Positions 9,135-17,981 of a DNA stretch of 64,000 bases are shown piece by piece (positions within the stretch are counted from its first letter, which is position 1; the number at the start of each line of letters is the position of its first letter). The stretch is from NCBI GenBank assembly GCA_947259375.1, contig CAMYLZ010000009.1, positions 1 to 64,000 of the forward strand, given 5' to 3'. The position numbers were made by a program, and so were the translations under genes. This stretch comes from an uncultured Parvularculaceae bacterium. GTDB lineage: Bacteria > Pseudomonadota > Alphaproteobacteria > Caulobacterales > Parvularculaceae. The notes beneath the pieces were generated by a model, which saw only the letters and a program-made list of their open reading frames with translations, did not search any database and was not told where the DNA came from.

Positions 9135-10009
9135 TGGTTCTTGCGGGCTGAAAGTTTGGTCAGGATGGAAGCGGCGGTCTCTTCCACTGATTTTCGCGTC
9201 ACGTCGATGGTCGGCCAGCGATGTTTTGCAAACAGGCGTTTCGCGGCGAGGATTTCCTGGCGGATTAGCGCGAGGTCGGAATATTCCTCCGCCGCCTTTT
9301 CCGCATTCATATCGCCAAGCCGGCTTTTGCGGATTTGCGAAAGACGTTCCGGGGCTGCAACGAGGCCGATCACCATTGGCTTTCGCAAGGACATTAATTC
9401 GGGCGGCGGCGGCGAGGTCGGCACAAGCGGGACATTGGCGGCTTTCACGCCGCGATTCGCCAGATACATACAGGTCGGGGTCTTGGAGGTGCGGCTGACA
9501 CCGACCAGGACCACATCCGCCGCTTCGAGATCCCACAACATCTGTCCGTCATCATGGGAAAGCGTGAAATCGAGCGCGGCGATGCGGCGAAAATAAGCGT
9601 CGTCGAGCTGGTGCTGCGCGCCGGGGCGCAAAGTTTGTTCAAGTCCGAGAAATTCGGCGAACGCATCGCGCAAGGGATCGAGCACGGATATGGCCGGGGT
9701 TTGCAATTCGCTGCAACGGATTTCCAACAGGCGGCGAAGCTCCGGATTGAGGATCGTGTAAAGTACAAGACCGGGCGAGGCTTCGATCTCGGCAAGCGTC
9801 TTTTCCATTTGCGGCCGCGAGCGCACCAGCGCGTAAATATGCTCAAGCGGCTTCGCCGCGGCGAATTGCGAGGCCGTGGCTTTAAGCATCGCGTTCAAGG
9901 TTTCACCGGTCGAGTCAGAAACGAGGTGAACATGAAAAAACGTCGCCAGCGGCCGGGTTTTTCGCGGCGCGGCGGGATCTTCCTCGGTTTGCGGCTCTGC
10001 TCTTGTCAT
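9131..10009 (-). CDS. ppdR: Pyruvate, phosphate/water dikinase regulatory protein (DUF299)
   Basis: A 292-aa bifunctional kinase/pyrophosphorylase of the PPDK/PEP-synthase regulator family. It shows HLVSDSTGETLN at the N-terminus and the P-loop-like VGVSRTSKTPTCMYLA. Members switch dikinases by ADP-dependent phosphorylation and Pi-dependent dephosphorylation of a threonine. It is the first gene of the leftward operon and is divergent from hemE across the proposed origin, the same arrangement as in Caulobacter. No dikinase gene is in this window. Confidence 0.94.
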   Translation of the reverse strand: MTRAEPQTEEDPAAPRKTRPLATFFHVHLVSDSTGETLNAMLKATASQFAAAKPLEHIYALVRSRPQMEKTLAEIEASPGLVLYTILNPELRRLLEIRCSELQTPAISVLDPLRDAFAEFLGLEQTLRPGAQHQLDDAYFRRIAALDFTLSHDDGQMLWDLEAADVVLVGVSRTSKTPTCMYLANRGVKAANVPLVPTSPPPPELMSLRKPMVIGLVAAPERLSQIRKSRLGDMNAEKAAEEYSDLALIRQEILAAKRLFAKHRWPTIDVTRKSVEETAASILTKLSARKNQ

Positions 10010-10079
10010 GCTTGTGGAATTATAGGGGAAAGATCGACGTTTTTGCGAGGGTGAAAAACCCCCCGTTCAAAACTCCTCG

Positions 10080-10126
10080 AGTCATACCAGCGCGGCGCCC
10101 AGCCCGATTTGAAAAGTCATACCAGC
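10080..10126 (+). repeat. 12-bp direct repeat in the origin region
   Basis: AGTCATACCAGC occurs at 10080-10091 and again at 10115-10126, 35 bp apart, and is followed by a partial copy (ccatacctgc). The first copy overlaps a GANTC site. Its role is unknown; a protein-binding iteron is possible. Confidence 0.6.
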
Positions 10127-10345
10127 CATACCTGCATGACCGGTCTTCCAAAGGCGTTGGGAAATTTTTCCTTTCCGCAGATTCTTCCCCAAACTGTTCA
10201 ATAGCGCTCTGCGGCGTTTCATCCGGTTTTCACCATGGGTTTGAAAATCTATTCCCTGCGGGGAAAGTTGTGGGATGACGGGGCGCCTTTTGGGGAGGCT
10301 TGCTCACTTTCGGGTTTTCCCCGATATCCCGCCTGACTCTTAATT

Positions 10346-10381
10346 TTAATACTTTCTTAAGAATCCTTTATAGAAAGTTAA
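10346..10381 (+). promoter_or_regulatory. Array of CtrA half-sites overlapping the hemE promoter region
   Basis: TTAA at 10346-10349 and TTAA at 10357-10360 form a perfect TTAA-N7-TTAA CtrA box. A third element (TTTA/TTAT, 10367-10371) and TTAA at 10378-10381 continue the series at 10-11 bp steps, one helical turn each. Another TTAA starts at 10340. GACTC (10335) and GAATC (10361) are GANTC methylation sites within the array. In Caulobacter CtrA binding at such sites blocks origin firing and affects hemE transcription. Confidence 0.8.
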
Positions 10382-10401
10382 GAAGGAAAGTTCTGGAAGC
10401 G

Positions 10402-11436
10402 ATGACAGCACAATCAAAGTTCCTTCGGGTGTTCGAAGGCGAGGTGTTCGATGCGCCTCCGGTCTGGTTCATGCGGCAGGCCGGCCGGTACCTTCCGGAA
10501 TATCGCGCGCTGCGGGCCAAGGCCGGCTCTTTTCTCGATTTGTGTTTCAACCCGGAGTTGGCGAGCGAAGTGACGCTGCAGCCGATCCGCCGTTTCGATC
10601 TCGATGCGGCGATCCTGTTTGCGGATATTTTGCTGATCCCCCATGCGCTCGGCGGTAATTTGCGGTTCGTTGAAGGCGAAGGCCCGCGGCTTGATCCGGT
10701 GAAAGACCTACAAACAGTTGAACAGTTTCGGGACCGGGACATTCTGTCTGCGCTGGCGCCGGTGTTTGAAACGGTCGCTAAAACCCGGGCCGGTCTCGCG
10801 GCGGACAAAGCGCTGATCGGTTTTGCCGGCGCGCCCTGGACGGTAGCGACCTATATGCTGGCGGGCGGTCCGATGAAGGATCCGGCGGCGTTGCGAAAAC
10901 TTTTTTATCAGGACCGCGCCCTGATCGATGCGTTGATCGATGTCCTCACCGACCACACGATCGGCTACCTCGAAGCGCAGATCGCCGCCGGCGCGGATGC
11001 GGTGCAACTATTCGACAGTTGGGCGGGCGGCCTGCCTTGGCCGGTGCTTGATGCGGTGTCGGTGCGCCCGCTTGATCGCATCGCCCGGGCGATCAAGAAA
11101 AATCACCCCGATTTGTCGGTGATCCTGTTTCCGAAAGGGGTCGGTGAAAAATCTGTGGAATATGCGCTGTTGCAGGGTTGCGACGGGCTCGGCATTGATT
11201 ACGCCATGGACCCGGCATGGGCGCGGGCGAATTTGAGCGATCGGGTTGTCGTCCAGGGCGGGCTCGATCCGTTGCTGACGGTCTCGGGAGGGGCGGAAAT
11301 GGAAAACAACGCGCGCGCTTTGTTGAAACTGTTCCATGATGTCCCATACGTCTTTAATCTCGGGCATGGTTTCACCCCCGAAACGCCGCCGGAGAACGTC
11401 GCGCGGCTGGTTGAAATCGTCCGGGGGCGCGGCTGA
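10402..11436 (+). CDS. hemE: Uroporphyrinogen decarboxylase
   Basis: A 344-aa enzyme that decarboxylates uroporphyrinogen III to coproporphyrinogen III in heme synthesis. Family signature WFMRQAGRYLPEYR is near residue 22, with FADILLIP and GHGFTPETPPENV later. Start 10402 follows AAGGAAAG and TGGAAG; an in-frame ATG at 10300 would run through the CtrA boxes and is rejected. hemJ begins at the last base of its stop codon, so the two genes are probably translationally coupled. Confidence 0.97.
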   Translation: MTAQSKFLRVFEGEVFDAPPVWFMRQAGRYLPEYRALRAKAGSFLDLCFNPELASEVTLQPIRRFDLDAAILFADILLIPHALGGNLRFVEGEGPRLDPVKDLQTVEQFRDRDILSALAPVFETVAKTRAGLAADKALIGFAGAPWTVATYMLAGGPMKDPAALRKLFYQDRALIDALIDVLTDHTIGYLEAQIAAGADAVQLFDSWAGGLPWPVLDAVSVRPLDRIARAIKKNHPDLSVILFPKGVGEKSVEYALLQGCDGLGIDYAMDPAWARANLSDRVVVQGGLDPLLTVSGGAEMENNARALLKLFHDVPYVFNLGHGFTPETPPENVARLVEIVRGRG

Positions 11437-11882
11437 TGTCGGCGTTCCTGGCGAGCATCTATCTTTGGATCAAGGCCGCGCATCTCATCATGGTGATCGG
11501 CTGGATGGCGGGGATGATGTATTTGCCGCGCCTGTTTGTTTACCAGCACCAGTCGGAAAAAGGCGGCGAGGCGGAGCGCATGTTCATCGCCATGCAACGC
11601 CGGCTTTTGAAAGGCATCATCAATCCGGCGATGATTGCGGTTTGGGTGCTTGGCGTTTTGATGCTGATCGCCAATCCGGCGATCCTTTCGGCGCCCTGGT
11701 TTCACATCAAGCTGGCTTTCGTGGTGGCGATTTCCGCAGTGCATGGATTTTACGCCTCCTCGCGGCGCAAATTCGAGGCGGGCGAGCGCCCGCGCAGCGA
11801 AAAATTCTGGCGCATCATGAACGAGGTTCCGTTCCTCGCGCTGATCGTCATCGTGGTGATGGTGATCGTCAAACCGTTCTAA
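11436..11882 (+). CDS. hemJ: HemJ-type protoporphyrinogen IX oxidase (membrane)
   Basis: A 148-aa four-helix membrane protein of the UPF0093/HemJ family. It carries the conserved histidine in WIKAAHLIMVIGW, RLLKGIINPAM, and a WFHIKL segment holding the conserved histidine-lysine region. HemJ oxidises protoporphyrinogen IX to protoporphyrin IX in bacteria lacking HemG/HemY, so it serves the same pathway as hemE. Its start overlaps the hemE stop (TGATG). Confidence 0.93.
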   Translation: MSAFLASIYLWIKAAHLIMVIGWMAGMMYLPRLFVYQHQSEKGGEAERMFIAMQRRLLKGIINPAMIAVWVLGVLMLIANPAILSAPWFHIKLAFVVAISAVHGFYASSRRKFEAGERPRSEKFWRIMNEVPFLALIVIVVMVIVKPF

Positions 11883-11922
11883 TGGGGTGATTGCAGCGCG
11901 AACCAGGCGCCCCCGCCCCATA

Positions 11923-11950
11923 TTGACGTTGAAAGCTTGCGCGCTATATC
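11923..11950 (+). promoter_or_regulatory. Predicted sigma-70-type promoter for rho
   Basis: TTGACG (11923-11928) and TATATC (11945-11950) are 16 bp apart, about 120 bp upstream of the rho start. The long leader would fit the autoregulation of rho known in other bacteria, but no attenuator is evident. Confidence 0.5.
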
Positions 11951-12072
11951 TAGGGCGACTTTCCTTTCGCGGCGCCGAAATTTACCGCGCGCTCCCGCAT
12001 TTTCACCGTTGACCAGTTTTCCCCGCCGCTTCGCCGAGCGGGGTTCCGCCGTATCACCATCGTGAGGATCCG

Positions 12073-13344
12073 ATGCTGCCCAAAACCATGGCTCTTGAAG
12101 AGCTGAAACAAAAAACCCCAGCCGAATTGCTTGCTTTCGCCGAAGAGCTTGAGGTCGAAAACGCCTCGACCATGCGCAAGCAGGACATGCTGTTCGCAAT
12201 TCTCAAAGAGCTTGCGGATCATGAGGTGGAAATCCATGGCGGCGGCGTTCTGGAAGTGCTGCCCGACGGTTTCGGGTTTTTGCGCTCGCCTGATGCGAAT
12301 TATCTCGCCGGGCCGGACGATATTTACGTGTCGCCGAACCAGATCCGGCGCTTTGCGCTGCGCACCGGCGATACGGTGCTCGGCGAGATCCGCAGCCCGA
12401 AAGACGGCGAGCGCTATTTTGCGCTGCTTAAAGTCCACACCATCAATTTCGAGGATCCGGACAAAGCCCGCCACAAAGTGCATTTCGACAATCTGACGCC
12501 TCTTTACCCCGATGAGCGGCTGAAGATGGAAATTGAAGACGAAAAAACCAAGGACATGACCGCGCGGGTGATCGATCTGGTCGCGCCGCTCGGCAAAGGC
12601 CAGCGCGCGCTGATTACCGCGCCGCCGCGCACCGGTAAAACGGTGATCCTCCAGAATATCGCGCATTCGGTCGCCGCCAATCACCCGGAAGCCTATCTGA
12701 TTGTCCTGCTGATCGACGAGCGGCCGGAAGAAGTGACCGACATGCAGCGTTCGGTGAAGGGCGAGGTCGTCTCATCGACCTTTGACGAACCGGCGACGCG
12801 CCATGTGGCGGTTGCAGAGATGGTGATCGAAAAGGCCAAGCGCCTGGTCGAACATGGCCGCGATGTGGTGATCCTGCTCGATTCCATCACTCGCCTTGGC
12901 CGCGCTTACAACACGGTGGTGCCGTCTTCGGGCAAGGTGCTGACCGGCGGCGTCGACGCCAACGCCCTGCAACGGCCGAAACGGTTTTTCGGCGCTGCGC
13001 GCAATATCGAGGAAGGCGGCTCGCTGACCATTATCGCCACCGCGCTTATCGAGACCGGATCGAAAATGGACGAAGTGATCTTTGAAGAATTCAAAGGCAC
13101 CGGCAATGCCGAGATCATTCTCGATCGCAAGGTCGCCGATAAGCGCGTTTATCCGGCGATCGACATCGCCAAATCCGGCACGCGCAAGGAAGACCTCATC
13201 ACCGACAAGGGCAATATGCAGAAAGTCTTTGTCCTGCGGCGCATTCTCTCGCCCATGGGCGTCAATGACGCGATCGAATTCCTCATCGACAAGCTGAAGC
13301 AGACCAAGACCAATCGCGACTTCTTCGAGTCGATGAATACTTAA
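12073..13344 (+). CDS. rho: Transcription termination factor Rho
   Basis: A 423-aa hexameric RNA helicase/ATPase. It has the N-terminal Rho helix bundle, then the cold-shock-like RNA-binding domain ([21 protein letters not shown]), Walker A APPRTGKT, Walker [12 protein letters not shown] and the R-loop region ([11 protein letters not shown]). Length is normal. GAGGAT precedes the ATG. Its position after hemE-hemJ and before mnmE is conserved near alphaproteobacterial origins, although here several accessory genes lie between rho and mnmE. Confidence 0.97.
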   Translation: MLPKTMALEELKQKTPAELLAFAEELEVENASTMRKQDMLFAILKELADHEVEIHGGGVLEVLPDGFGFLRSPDANYLAGPDDIYVSPNQIRRFALRTGDTVLGEIRSPKDGERYFALLKVHTINFEDPDKARHKVHFDNLTPLYPDERLKMEIEDEKTKDMTARVIDLVAPLGKGQRALITAPPRTGKTVILQNIAHSVAANHPEAYLIVLLIDERPEEVTDMQRSVKGEVVSSTFDEPATRHVAVAEMVIEKAKRLVEHGRDVVILLDSITRLGRAYNTVVPSSGKVLTGGVDANALQRPKRFFGAARNIEEGGSLTIIATALIETGSKMDEVIFEEFKGTGNAEIILDRKVADKRVYPAIDIAKSGTRKEDLITDKGNMQKVFVLRRILSPMGVNDAIEFLIDKLKQTKTNRDFFESMNT

Positions 13345-13668
13345 GGCCGGAGCCGCGAGCCTCTAAGGACGCCGGAAATCCGAAAGGATTTGCGCTGTTG
13401 TTTTGACGCGTTGGGCAGAGACGTCCGTAAACCTATGAAAATTTAGCGTGGGCGCGCGCCTATGCGTGGCGCTGCTCGCTTTTTCGTGACAAACCCTGCA
13501 AGGAAAACGCGTTCGGCGCGTTTGAAAGGCGGCTCGCCGATTGGCGGTTGTTGATCGCCGGTCAAGCCCGTAAATCACCCTCGCTTTCATCCGTATACGG
13601 GGGCCTGGCGTTTCTGCGCGCAGCAGAGGCGGATGAGTTTTGTTGGTCCAATTTCCAGGAGGAAAACC
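13345..13668. other. Intergenic region after rho; no gene seen
   Basis: I see no convincing coding region or clear stem-loop plus T-run terminator for rho in these 324 bp. A TTGACG at about 13403 could be a -35 element, but no matching -10 is well placed. A strong AGGAGG at the end serves the next gene. Confidence 0.5.
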
Positions 13669-14049
13669 ATGAAGTCCGCTTTAACAGCTCTTGCCGCCCT
13701 TGCTGCGACAACGCCCGCCGCCTGGGCGAACGTTGATGAAGTTGAGCAATCCTATGTTGAGAACGCGTTTTCCGGCGCCGATTCTGAATGGCGGCGAAAA
13801 ACTGCGAACCGTTACAGCGTATGCGGGGTCGCCGGCGATTCCGACATGCGCCGCATCGACCTGCTTGTCGACAGATATCAGGCTTTGGGCGAAGCCTTCG
13901 CCGCGGGCGATGACGCCGCCGCAGCGAATGCCGCGCAATTGCTCTATCGTTCCATTAAAATCAATTCGCGATTTGAAGAATGCTGGGACACGGTCTCCCG
14001 CCGCGAAGGCGTCGGCCGCGATTTCAAGCGTCAATTACAAGCACTCTAG
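13669..14049 (+). CDS. Small secreted protein of unknown function
   Basis: A 126-aa protein with a clear signal peptide (MKSALTALAALAATTPAAWA, cleavage probably after residue 20). The mature part is mostly helical and charged, with two cysteines (SVCGVAG and EECWDT) that could form a disulfide in the periplasm. A perfect AGGAGG is placed eight bases before the ATG, so translation is probably strong. I do not recognise the family. Confidence 0.8.
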   Translation: MKSALTALAALAATTPAAWANVDEVEQSYVENAFSGADSEWRRKTANRYSVCGVAGDSDMRRIDLLVDRYQALGEAFAAGDDAAAANAAQLLYRSIKINSRFEECWDTVSRREGVGRDFKRQLQAL

Positions 14050-14191
14050 CGATCCTTTAGCGGGATCGATGCGGGGGCGCTGTCGCGGCGCCTTCGCGCC
14101 ATTCGCTGCTGCCAGAGCTGATTGCTTTCATCCATACTCTGCCGCTTAATAGAGGCTTGGCGAATAGTCTTGCGGTAATGGAGGTTTGCGC

Positions 14192-14812
14192 GTGGCCCTG
14201 AAGCTTTATCATTTCCCGAATTCGAGATCCTTGCGGGTGTTATGGGCGCTTTATGAGCTCGGCGTTGAGGCAGAAGTGGAAACGCGGCCCTTCAACCCGT
14301 TCGGGCTGAAAGGCGAAGAATATCGCGCGCTTAATCCGCTCGGCAAAATCCCGGTGTTTTTTGACGGTGACAAACGGATCATCGAATCGAACGCGATCAT
14401 TGAATATATCGCCAATAAATATGCCGGCGGGAAACTAACCCGCGGGCCGCAAGATGCGGACTATGCGGATTATCTGCAATGGCGCGAATTCGGCGAGGCG
14501 GGAATGGGCGGCTATGTGGGCCAGCTACTCGGCCATACGGTGCTGCTGCCGGAAGAACATCGCATCGAAAACATGCGGCGCTGGGCGGTGAAAGAAACCA
14601 GCAATGCGCTGGACTTTCTCGAAGCCGGGCTTGGCGAGGACGGTTATATTCTCGGCGCGTTCTCGCTCGCCGATATTTCGCTCGGCTATATGCTGTTCCT
14701 GATCAAGATCTCCCGCAATGGCAAATTGCTGGGCGAAAAGACCAATGCCTATTTCGACCGTATCCGCAACCGCGAGGCATGGGTGCGCGCCTGCGCGGTG
14801 CAGCCGGAATAG
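14192..14812 (+). CDS. Glutathione S-transferase family protein
   Basis: A 206-aa two-domain GST. The thioredoxin-like N-terminal half begins LKLYHFPNSRSLRVLWALYE with the Ser/Arg active-site region. The GSH-binding motif NPLGKIPVFF and the IIESNAIIEYIA segment follow, then an all-helical C-terminal domain with FSLADISLGYML. GTG at 14192 is preferred because GGAGG ends seven bases upstream; the in-frame TTG at 14186 is too close to it. The substrate is unknown. Confidence 0.9.
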   Translation: MALKLYHFPNSRSLRVLWALYELGVEAEVETRPFNPFGLKGEEYRALNPLGKIPVFFDGDKRIIESNAIIEYIANKYAGGKLTRGPQDADYADYLQWREFGEAGMGGYVGQLLGHTVLLPEEHRIENMRRWAVKETSNALDFLEAGLGEDGYILGAFSLADISLGYMLFLIKISRNGKLLGEKTNAYFDRIRNREAWVRACAVQPE

Positions 14813-14825
14813 GCGCGCTCCGTTT

Positions 14826-15356
14826 TTATCCGCGTGCGGGAAAGAGCTTCGGGTTGCGCAAGAGCGCGGCGGAGGCGAGCGCGATGATCAGCCCGATAGG
14901 GAATATCTCGATGAAAGTGATCGGCAGGCGGAATAACGGATTGGCGTAGTTTTCCGTCATCGCTTGCATATCGGCGATAAAGGCGTCAAGCGACGGGCCG
15001 GTAACGCCGGCTGCGCGTTTGGCCTCGATCGCGGCCGCCGCATATTGATCCATGAACGCATAATCGGTGGCGGCGAGGTAAATTTCCCAGCCGGCGACGT
15101 AAAAGACCCCGGCGACGGCGGCGATAGCGAGGCCGAGCAGGAATGCCGGCCGGAATTTGATGACGCCGCCCAGTTCCCGATCGCGATAGCGTTTGACGGC
15201 GATAAAGATCATCGACAGCGCGATCAGCATGACGAGATAGCCGAAGGCGTGCGACGCGCCGGTCCCCTCGCCGCCGCTGAAAGCAATACCGGCGGTCATC
15301 ACGGCGATGGTGACGGCGCCGGAAACGGCGCCGTAAAAAAATGCGGTTTTCAACAT
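14826..15356 (-). CDS. DUF4199 family membrane protein
   Basis: A 176-aa integral membrane protein with four predicted helices and the family-like start MLKTAFFYGAVSGAVTIAVM. It has a GYLVMLIALSMIFIAVKRYRD segment and ends after LRNPKLFPARG. GGGAGAG lies ahead of the ATG at 15356. The function of this family is not established. It follows the VOC gene by 31 bp on the same strand, so the two are probably co-transcribed. Confidence 0.8.
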   Translation of the reverse strand: MLKTAFFYGAVSGAVTIAVMTAGIAFSGGEGTGASHAFGYLVMLIALSMIFIAVKRYRDRELGGVIKFRPAFLLGLAIAAVAGVFYVAGWEIYLAATDYAFMDQYAAAAIEAKRAAGVTGPSLDAFIADMQAMTENYANPLFRLPITFIEIFPIGLIIALASAALLRNPKLFPARG

Positions 15357-15387
15357 TGCGGGCTCTCCCTGATTGCTGGAATGCGGA

Positions 15388-15732
15388 TTAGGCTGGCGGT
15401 TGAAAAACCCCGAGCTGGTTGCCTTCCGGGTCGGTGAACCAGGCAAAGCGGCCTTTGCCGCCCGGAATGTCGATCGGCCCGATGGTGATTTTACCGCCTG
15501 CGGTTTCGATTGAGTTGCAGGCGGCGTCGATGTCGGCCACCTGCATATAGACCATGACGTAATGATGCGGCTCATGGCCGAGCGCGGTGAGCGCGCCGTT
15601 AATGCCGGCCTGGTCGATTTCGGCGGAGCCCGGCGTCTCGGCGATGCGCCAGCCGAAAGCCGACCGGTAAAACGTCCGCGTCGCTGCGATATCCTTGCAA
15701 CCGATTTCGAAACGCACAACCGGATCGCTCAT
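15388..15732 (-). CDS. VOC (glyoxalase/bleomycin-resistance fold) protein
   Basis: A 114-aa single-module VOC protein: VVRFEIGCKDIAATRTFYRSAFGWRI at the start, a HHYVMVYMQVADIDAA strand region, and the closing AWFTDPEGNQLGVFQ with the metal-ligand-like glutamate. Such proteins bind divalent metal and small substrates; no specific activity can be assigned. It sits upstream of the DUF4199 gene. Confidence 0.88.
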   Translation of the reverse strand: MSDPVVRFEIGCKDIAATRTFYRSAFGWRIAETPGSAEIDQAGINGALTALGHEPHHYVMVYMQVADIDAACNSIETAGGKITIGPIDIPGGKGRFAWFTDPEGNQLGVFQPPA

Positions 15733-15842
15733 GACGGGCCTCCTTGATGACTGGCAAGCATGAAGATCGGCGAATTCGGCCGGTTAGGCCATCGCCCGAA
15801 AGGGTGAACCGGGTGAATTCGCCCGTTCGGACCTCTGAGGTT

Positions 15843-16294
15843 TTACGGGATCAGGGCGAGCGCGCGCGCTTTCGACACCGCCTGGGTGCGGCGCGAGACC
15901 TCGAGCTTTTCATAAAGCCGGGCGAGATGCGATTTCACGTATTGGGCGAAATGCCGAGTGTCCGGGCGATTTCCTTGTTGGCGAGCCCGTCGGCGAGCAG
16001 CGCCAGAGTCTCAAGCTCGCGCGCGGTGATGGCGAGCGCGCGGACCGCCGCATGGTTCGTCTCGAAAACCGGCGGCGGGGCTTTGCGGGTCAGCTTGTGG
16101 CCGGCCCATGCGCCGAGCGCTGTGAACAAAACGGCGATCAGCGCGATATAGATTTCAGCGGCGAATAGCCGGGTGATGTAGCGATATTCCAGCCATTCCA
16201 ACGCCAAGGCGGCAGCGGCGAGCGTCACGCCATAGATGAGAATGGTGCGCGTCATGGCGCGGATTGTGACCGGATCGGAGGCGGGACTCAACAT
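15843..16294 (-). pseudogene. Membrane-anchored LuxR-type regulator broken by a -1 frameshift in its HTH
   Basis: Reading from ATG 16294, two membrane helices are followed by a LuxR/GerE domain start (LTARELETLALLADGLANKEIARTLGISPNT, split by me: AITARELETLALLA and NKEIARTLGISPNT) that stops at TGA 15937-15935. Shifting by -1 at 15938 restores VKSHLARLYEKLEVSRR and continues 31 codons to a TAA at 15843. One missing G (ACG-GTG-AAA expected) explains the break, and the recognition helix is lost in the truncated product. The start overlaps the YceI stop (TGATG), so the gene was coupled to it. Sequencing error is possible. Confidence 0.8.
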
Positions 16295-16983
16295 CACGGA
16301 GCGGGCGTTTCAGCCGGCGCCGGCGGGCCTGAAAATTCAGCATCGATCCGGAAAGTGATTTCATCGCCGACCCCCATGGACGAGCCTTCCGGCGGCAGCC
16401 CGAACGCCATGCCGAAAGCGGACCGGCTGAGCGATCCTTGTGCGGAAAAACCAATACGGGCTTGCGGGTCGTATGGCGGGTAGCCCGGATAGCCGCCATT
16501 GAATGTCACATCCATTGCTACCGGCAGGGTCTTGCCGAGCAACGCGAGCTCTCCTGCGACGCGCGCGCTGTCCGGACCAGTAAGCGTAACGCCGGTTGAG
16601 CGATAGCTGATCTGCGGGTGGGCGTCTGCGTCGAACCAGTCGGGACCCATCAAATCCGTATAGAAACCGGCGGGCGGCCGGGGTAGTTGCAGGGAGGAGA
16701 CGTTGATATCAGCGATGACGGACATCGCTTGCGGAGCCTGCGGATTGAACTGCAACGTCGCGTCAAAGGCGGTAAATGCGGCGGTGTAAAAAGAAAAGCC
16801 CAGATGATTGGCGCGGAAAACGAGACTCGCATGATGTTTGTCGAGACGGTAGGCCCCGGCGGGCGCGTTGGTTTCAACGAGGGTAATTGCCGCCTCGCCC
16901 GTTTTTACGGCGCTTGCTTGCCGTTCGCCGGCGGGCGCGCAGGCGCAAAGCGCGAGCGCAGTCAGCGTTAATGCATGGTTCAT
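16294..16983 (-). CDS. YceI-family lipocalin-like lipoprotein
   Basis: A 229-aa protein with a short signal sequence and a lipobox-like LCAC (Cys15). The YceI barrel follows: GAYRLDKHHASLVFRANHLGFSFY, FDATLQFNP, WFDADAHPQISYRST, LLGKTLPVAMDVTFNG and SLSRSAFGM. The family binds isoprenoid/amphiphilic ligands in the periplasm. AGAGG precedes the ATG at 16983. It is followed, with a one-base overlap, by the broken LuxR gene, and preceded by the GDPD lipoprotein on the same strand. Confidence 0.88.
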   Translation of the reverse strand: MNHALTLTALALCACAPAGERQASAVKTGEAAITLVETNAPAGAYRLDKHHASLVFRANHLGFSFYTAAFTAFDATLQFNPQAPQAMSVIADINVSSLQLPRPPAGFYTDLMGPDWFDADAHPQISYRSTGVTLTGPDSARVAGELALLGKTLPVAMDVTFNGGYPGYPPYDPQARIGFSAQGSLSRSAFGMAFGLPPEGSSMGVGDEITFRIDAEFSGPPAPAETPAP

Positions 16984-16996
16984 GAACGGGCCTCTT

Positions 16997-17980
16997 TCAC
17001 GAACGGGCGTCGCTAAAATCAACGCCGCACGCGCCCGCCGAGATCGCGCGGCCGGCATTCGCCAAAGCTTGATGCGCCTCGTGCGGACGATCGGTTGCGA
17101 GGATATCGGCGCCTTGCGCTGCGATATCCGCGTAAAGCTTTTCATAGCCGGAGCGGGCGATGTCGTTGTCGATTGATTGCTTCCCGCCAAGCGTGCCGAA
17201 AATCACCTCGACATCGCGGCTCGCGAGGGTTGAAAAAAGCCGGGGTCGCGGATCCTCCGTACCGGTAAAACCGAGAATACGGTCATCGGGAACGCCGGCG
17301 GCGACCGCGCGATTGAGTTCCGACTGGCTGTCGAGCGACAGGGAAATCATGGCCTGGGGCAGTAAGGAATGAAGTTTTCTCGCTGACGCCATCGAATAGG
17401 CGATGAGGATAATACGGTCCTCCGCATTCTGACGAATGATCTCACCGGCGACATCCTCATAGCGGGTGGAGCGTTTGAAATCGATTTGCAGGATGGTGCG
17501 CCCCTTCGCCCAGGCGAGCGCCTCGTCAAACCGCGTCGGCGCGAAATCTGTCGGGGCGCCGTCATTGTCCTCGAGCCGGAGCGCGGCGATCTCCTTCCAG
17601 GGCCGCGCGTCGGCGCGCCCGGCGCCGGTGGTGGTGCGCTCCAGCGTGTCGTCATGCATGAGATAAAGAACCCCGTCGGCGGAGGTCGCAACATCGACTT
17701 CCATCAGCGCCGGGGTGGCGGCGAGGATCGCCGCCATGGTCTCCAGCGCATTTTCCGGATAGCCGGGATATGGCCCGCCGCGATGGGCGGAAACGAGGCT
17801 CGCCCCTGTCGCCTCGAGGCAGTCGAAAAATCCGTTGAGATCGCCTTCGGGCGCGATGCGCCAGCCGCCGGCGGTGTCCGGGCGTCTTTCTGAAACTGTG
17901 TCGGCAACATGGTCGCCGCAACCGGAAAGGGCCAGCAATGCGGCGGTGATGAGCGGCGGAAGATATTGAAAATGCGGCAT
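16997..17980 (-). CDS. Glycerophosphodiester phosphodiesterase family lipoprotein
   Basis: A 327-aa protein with signal peptide and lipobox LSGC (Cys21). It carries the GDPD TIM-barrel motifs: SAHRGGPYPGYPENALE with the catalytic histidine, MEVDVATSADGVLYLMHDDTLERTT with metal ligands and second histidine, and the late ILATDRPHEA. It would hydrolyse glycerophosphodiesters in the periplasm. It begins two bases from the end of the quinone reductase gene and precedes YceI, suggesting one leftward operon. Confidence 0.9.
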   Translation of the reverse strand: MPHFQYLPPLITAALLALSGCGDHVADTVSERRPDTAGGWRIAPEGDLNGFFDCLEATGASLVSAHRGGPYPGYPENALETMAAILAATPALMEVDVATSADGVLYLMHDDTLERTTTGAGRADARPWKEIAALRLEDNDGAPTDFAPTRFDEALAWAKGRTILQIDFKRSTRYEDVAGEIIRQNAEDRIILIAYSMASARKLHSLLPQAMISLSLDSQSELNRAVAAGVPDDRILGFTGTEDPRPRLFSTLASRDVEVIFGTLGGKQSIDNDIARSGYEKLYADIAAQGADILATDRPHEAHQALANAGRAISAGACGVDFSDARS

Positions 17981-17981
17981 T

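Larger units (their letters stand above)
10010..10401. other. oriC: Predicted chromosomal replication origin (Cori/oriC type) beside hemE
   Basis: A 392-bp gap between divergent ppdR and hemE. It holds a strongly AT-rich stretch at about 10335-10390 with phased CtrA half-sites, exact W-box-type DnaA cores TCCCCA at 10186-10191 and (reverse) 10291-10296, near-matches at 10318-10323 and elsewhere, and a TCCACA core on the minus strand at 10013-10018. Four GANTC methylation sites (10079, 10180, 10335, 10361) and a 12-bp direct repeat are also present. In Caulobacter the origin lies in the same place, next to hemE. I found no full TTATCCACA box, so the call rests on context plus these motifs. Confidence 0.75.

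Noticed and set aside
10265-10276. TTGTGGGAT as a DnaA box
   Set aside because: The reverse complement matches only about five of nine consensus bases.
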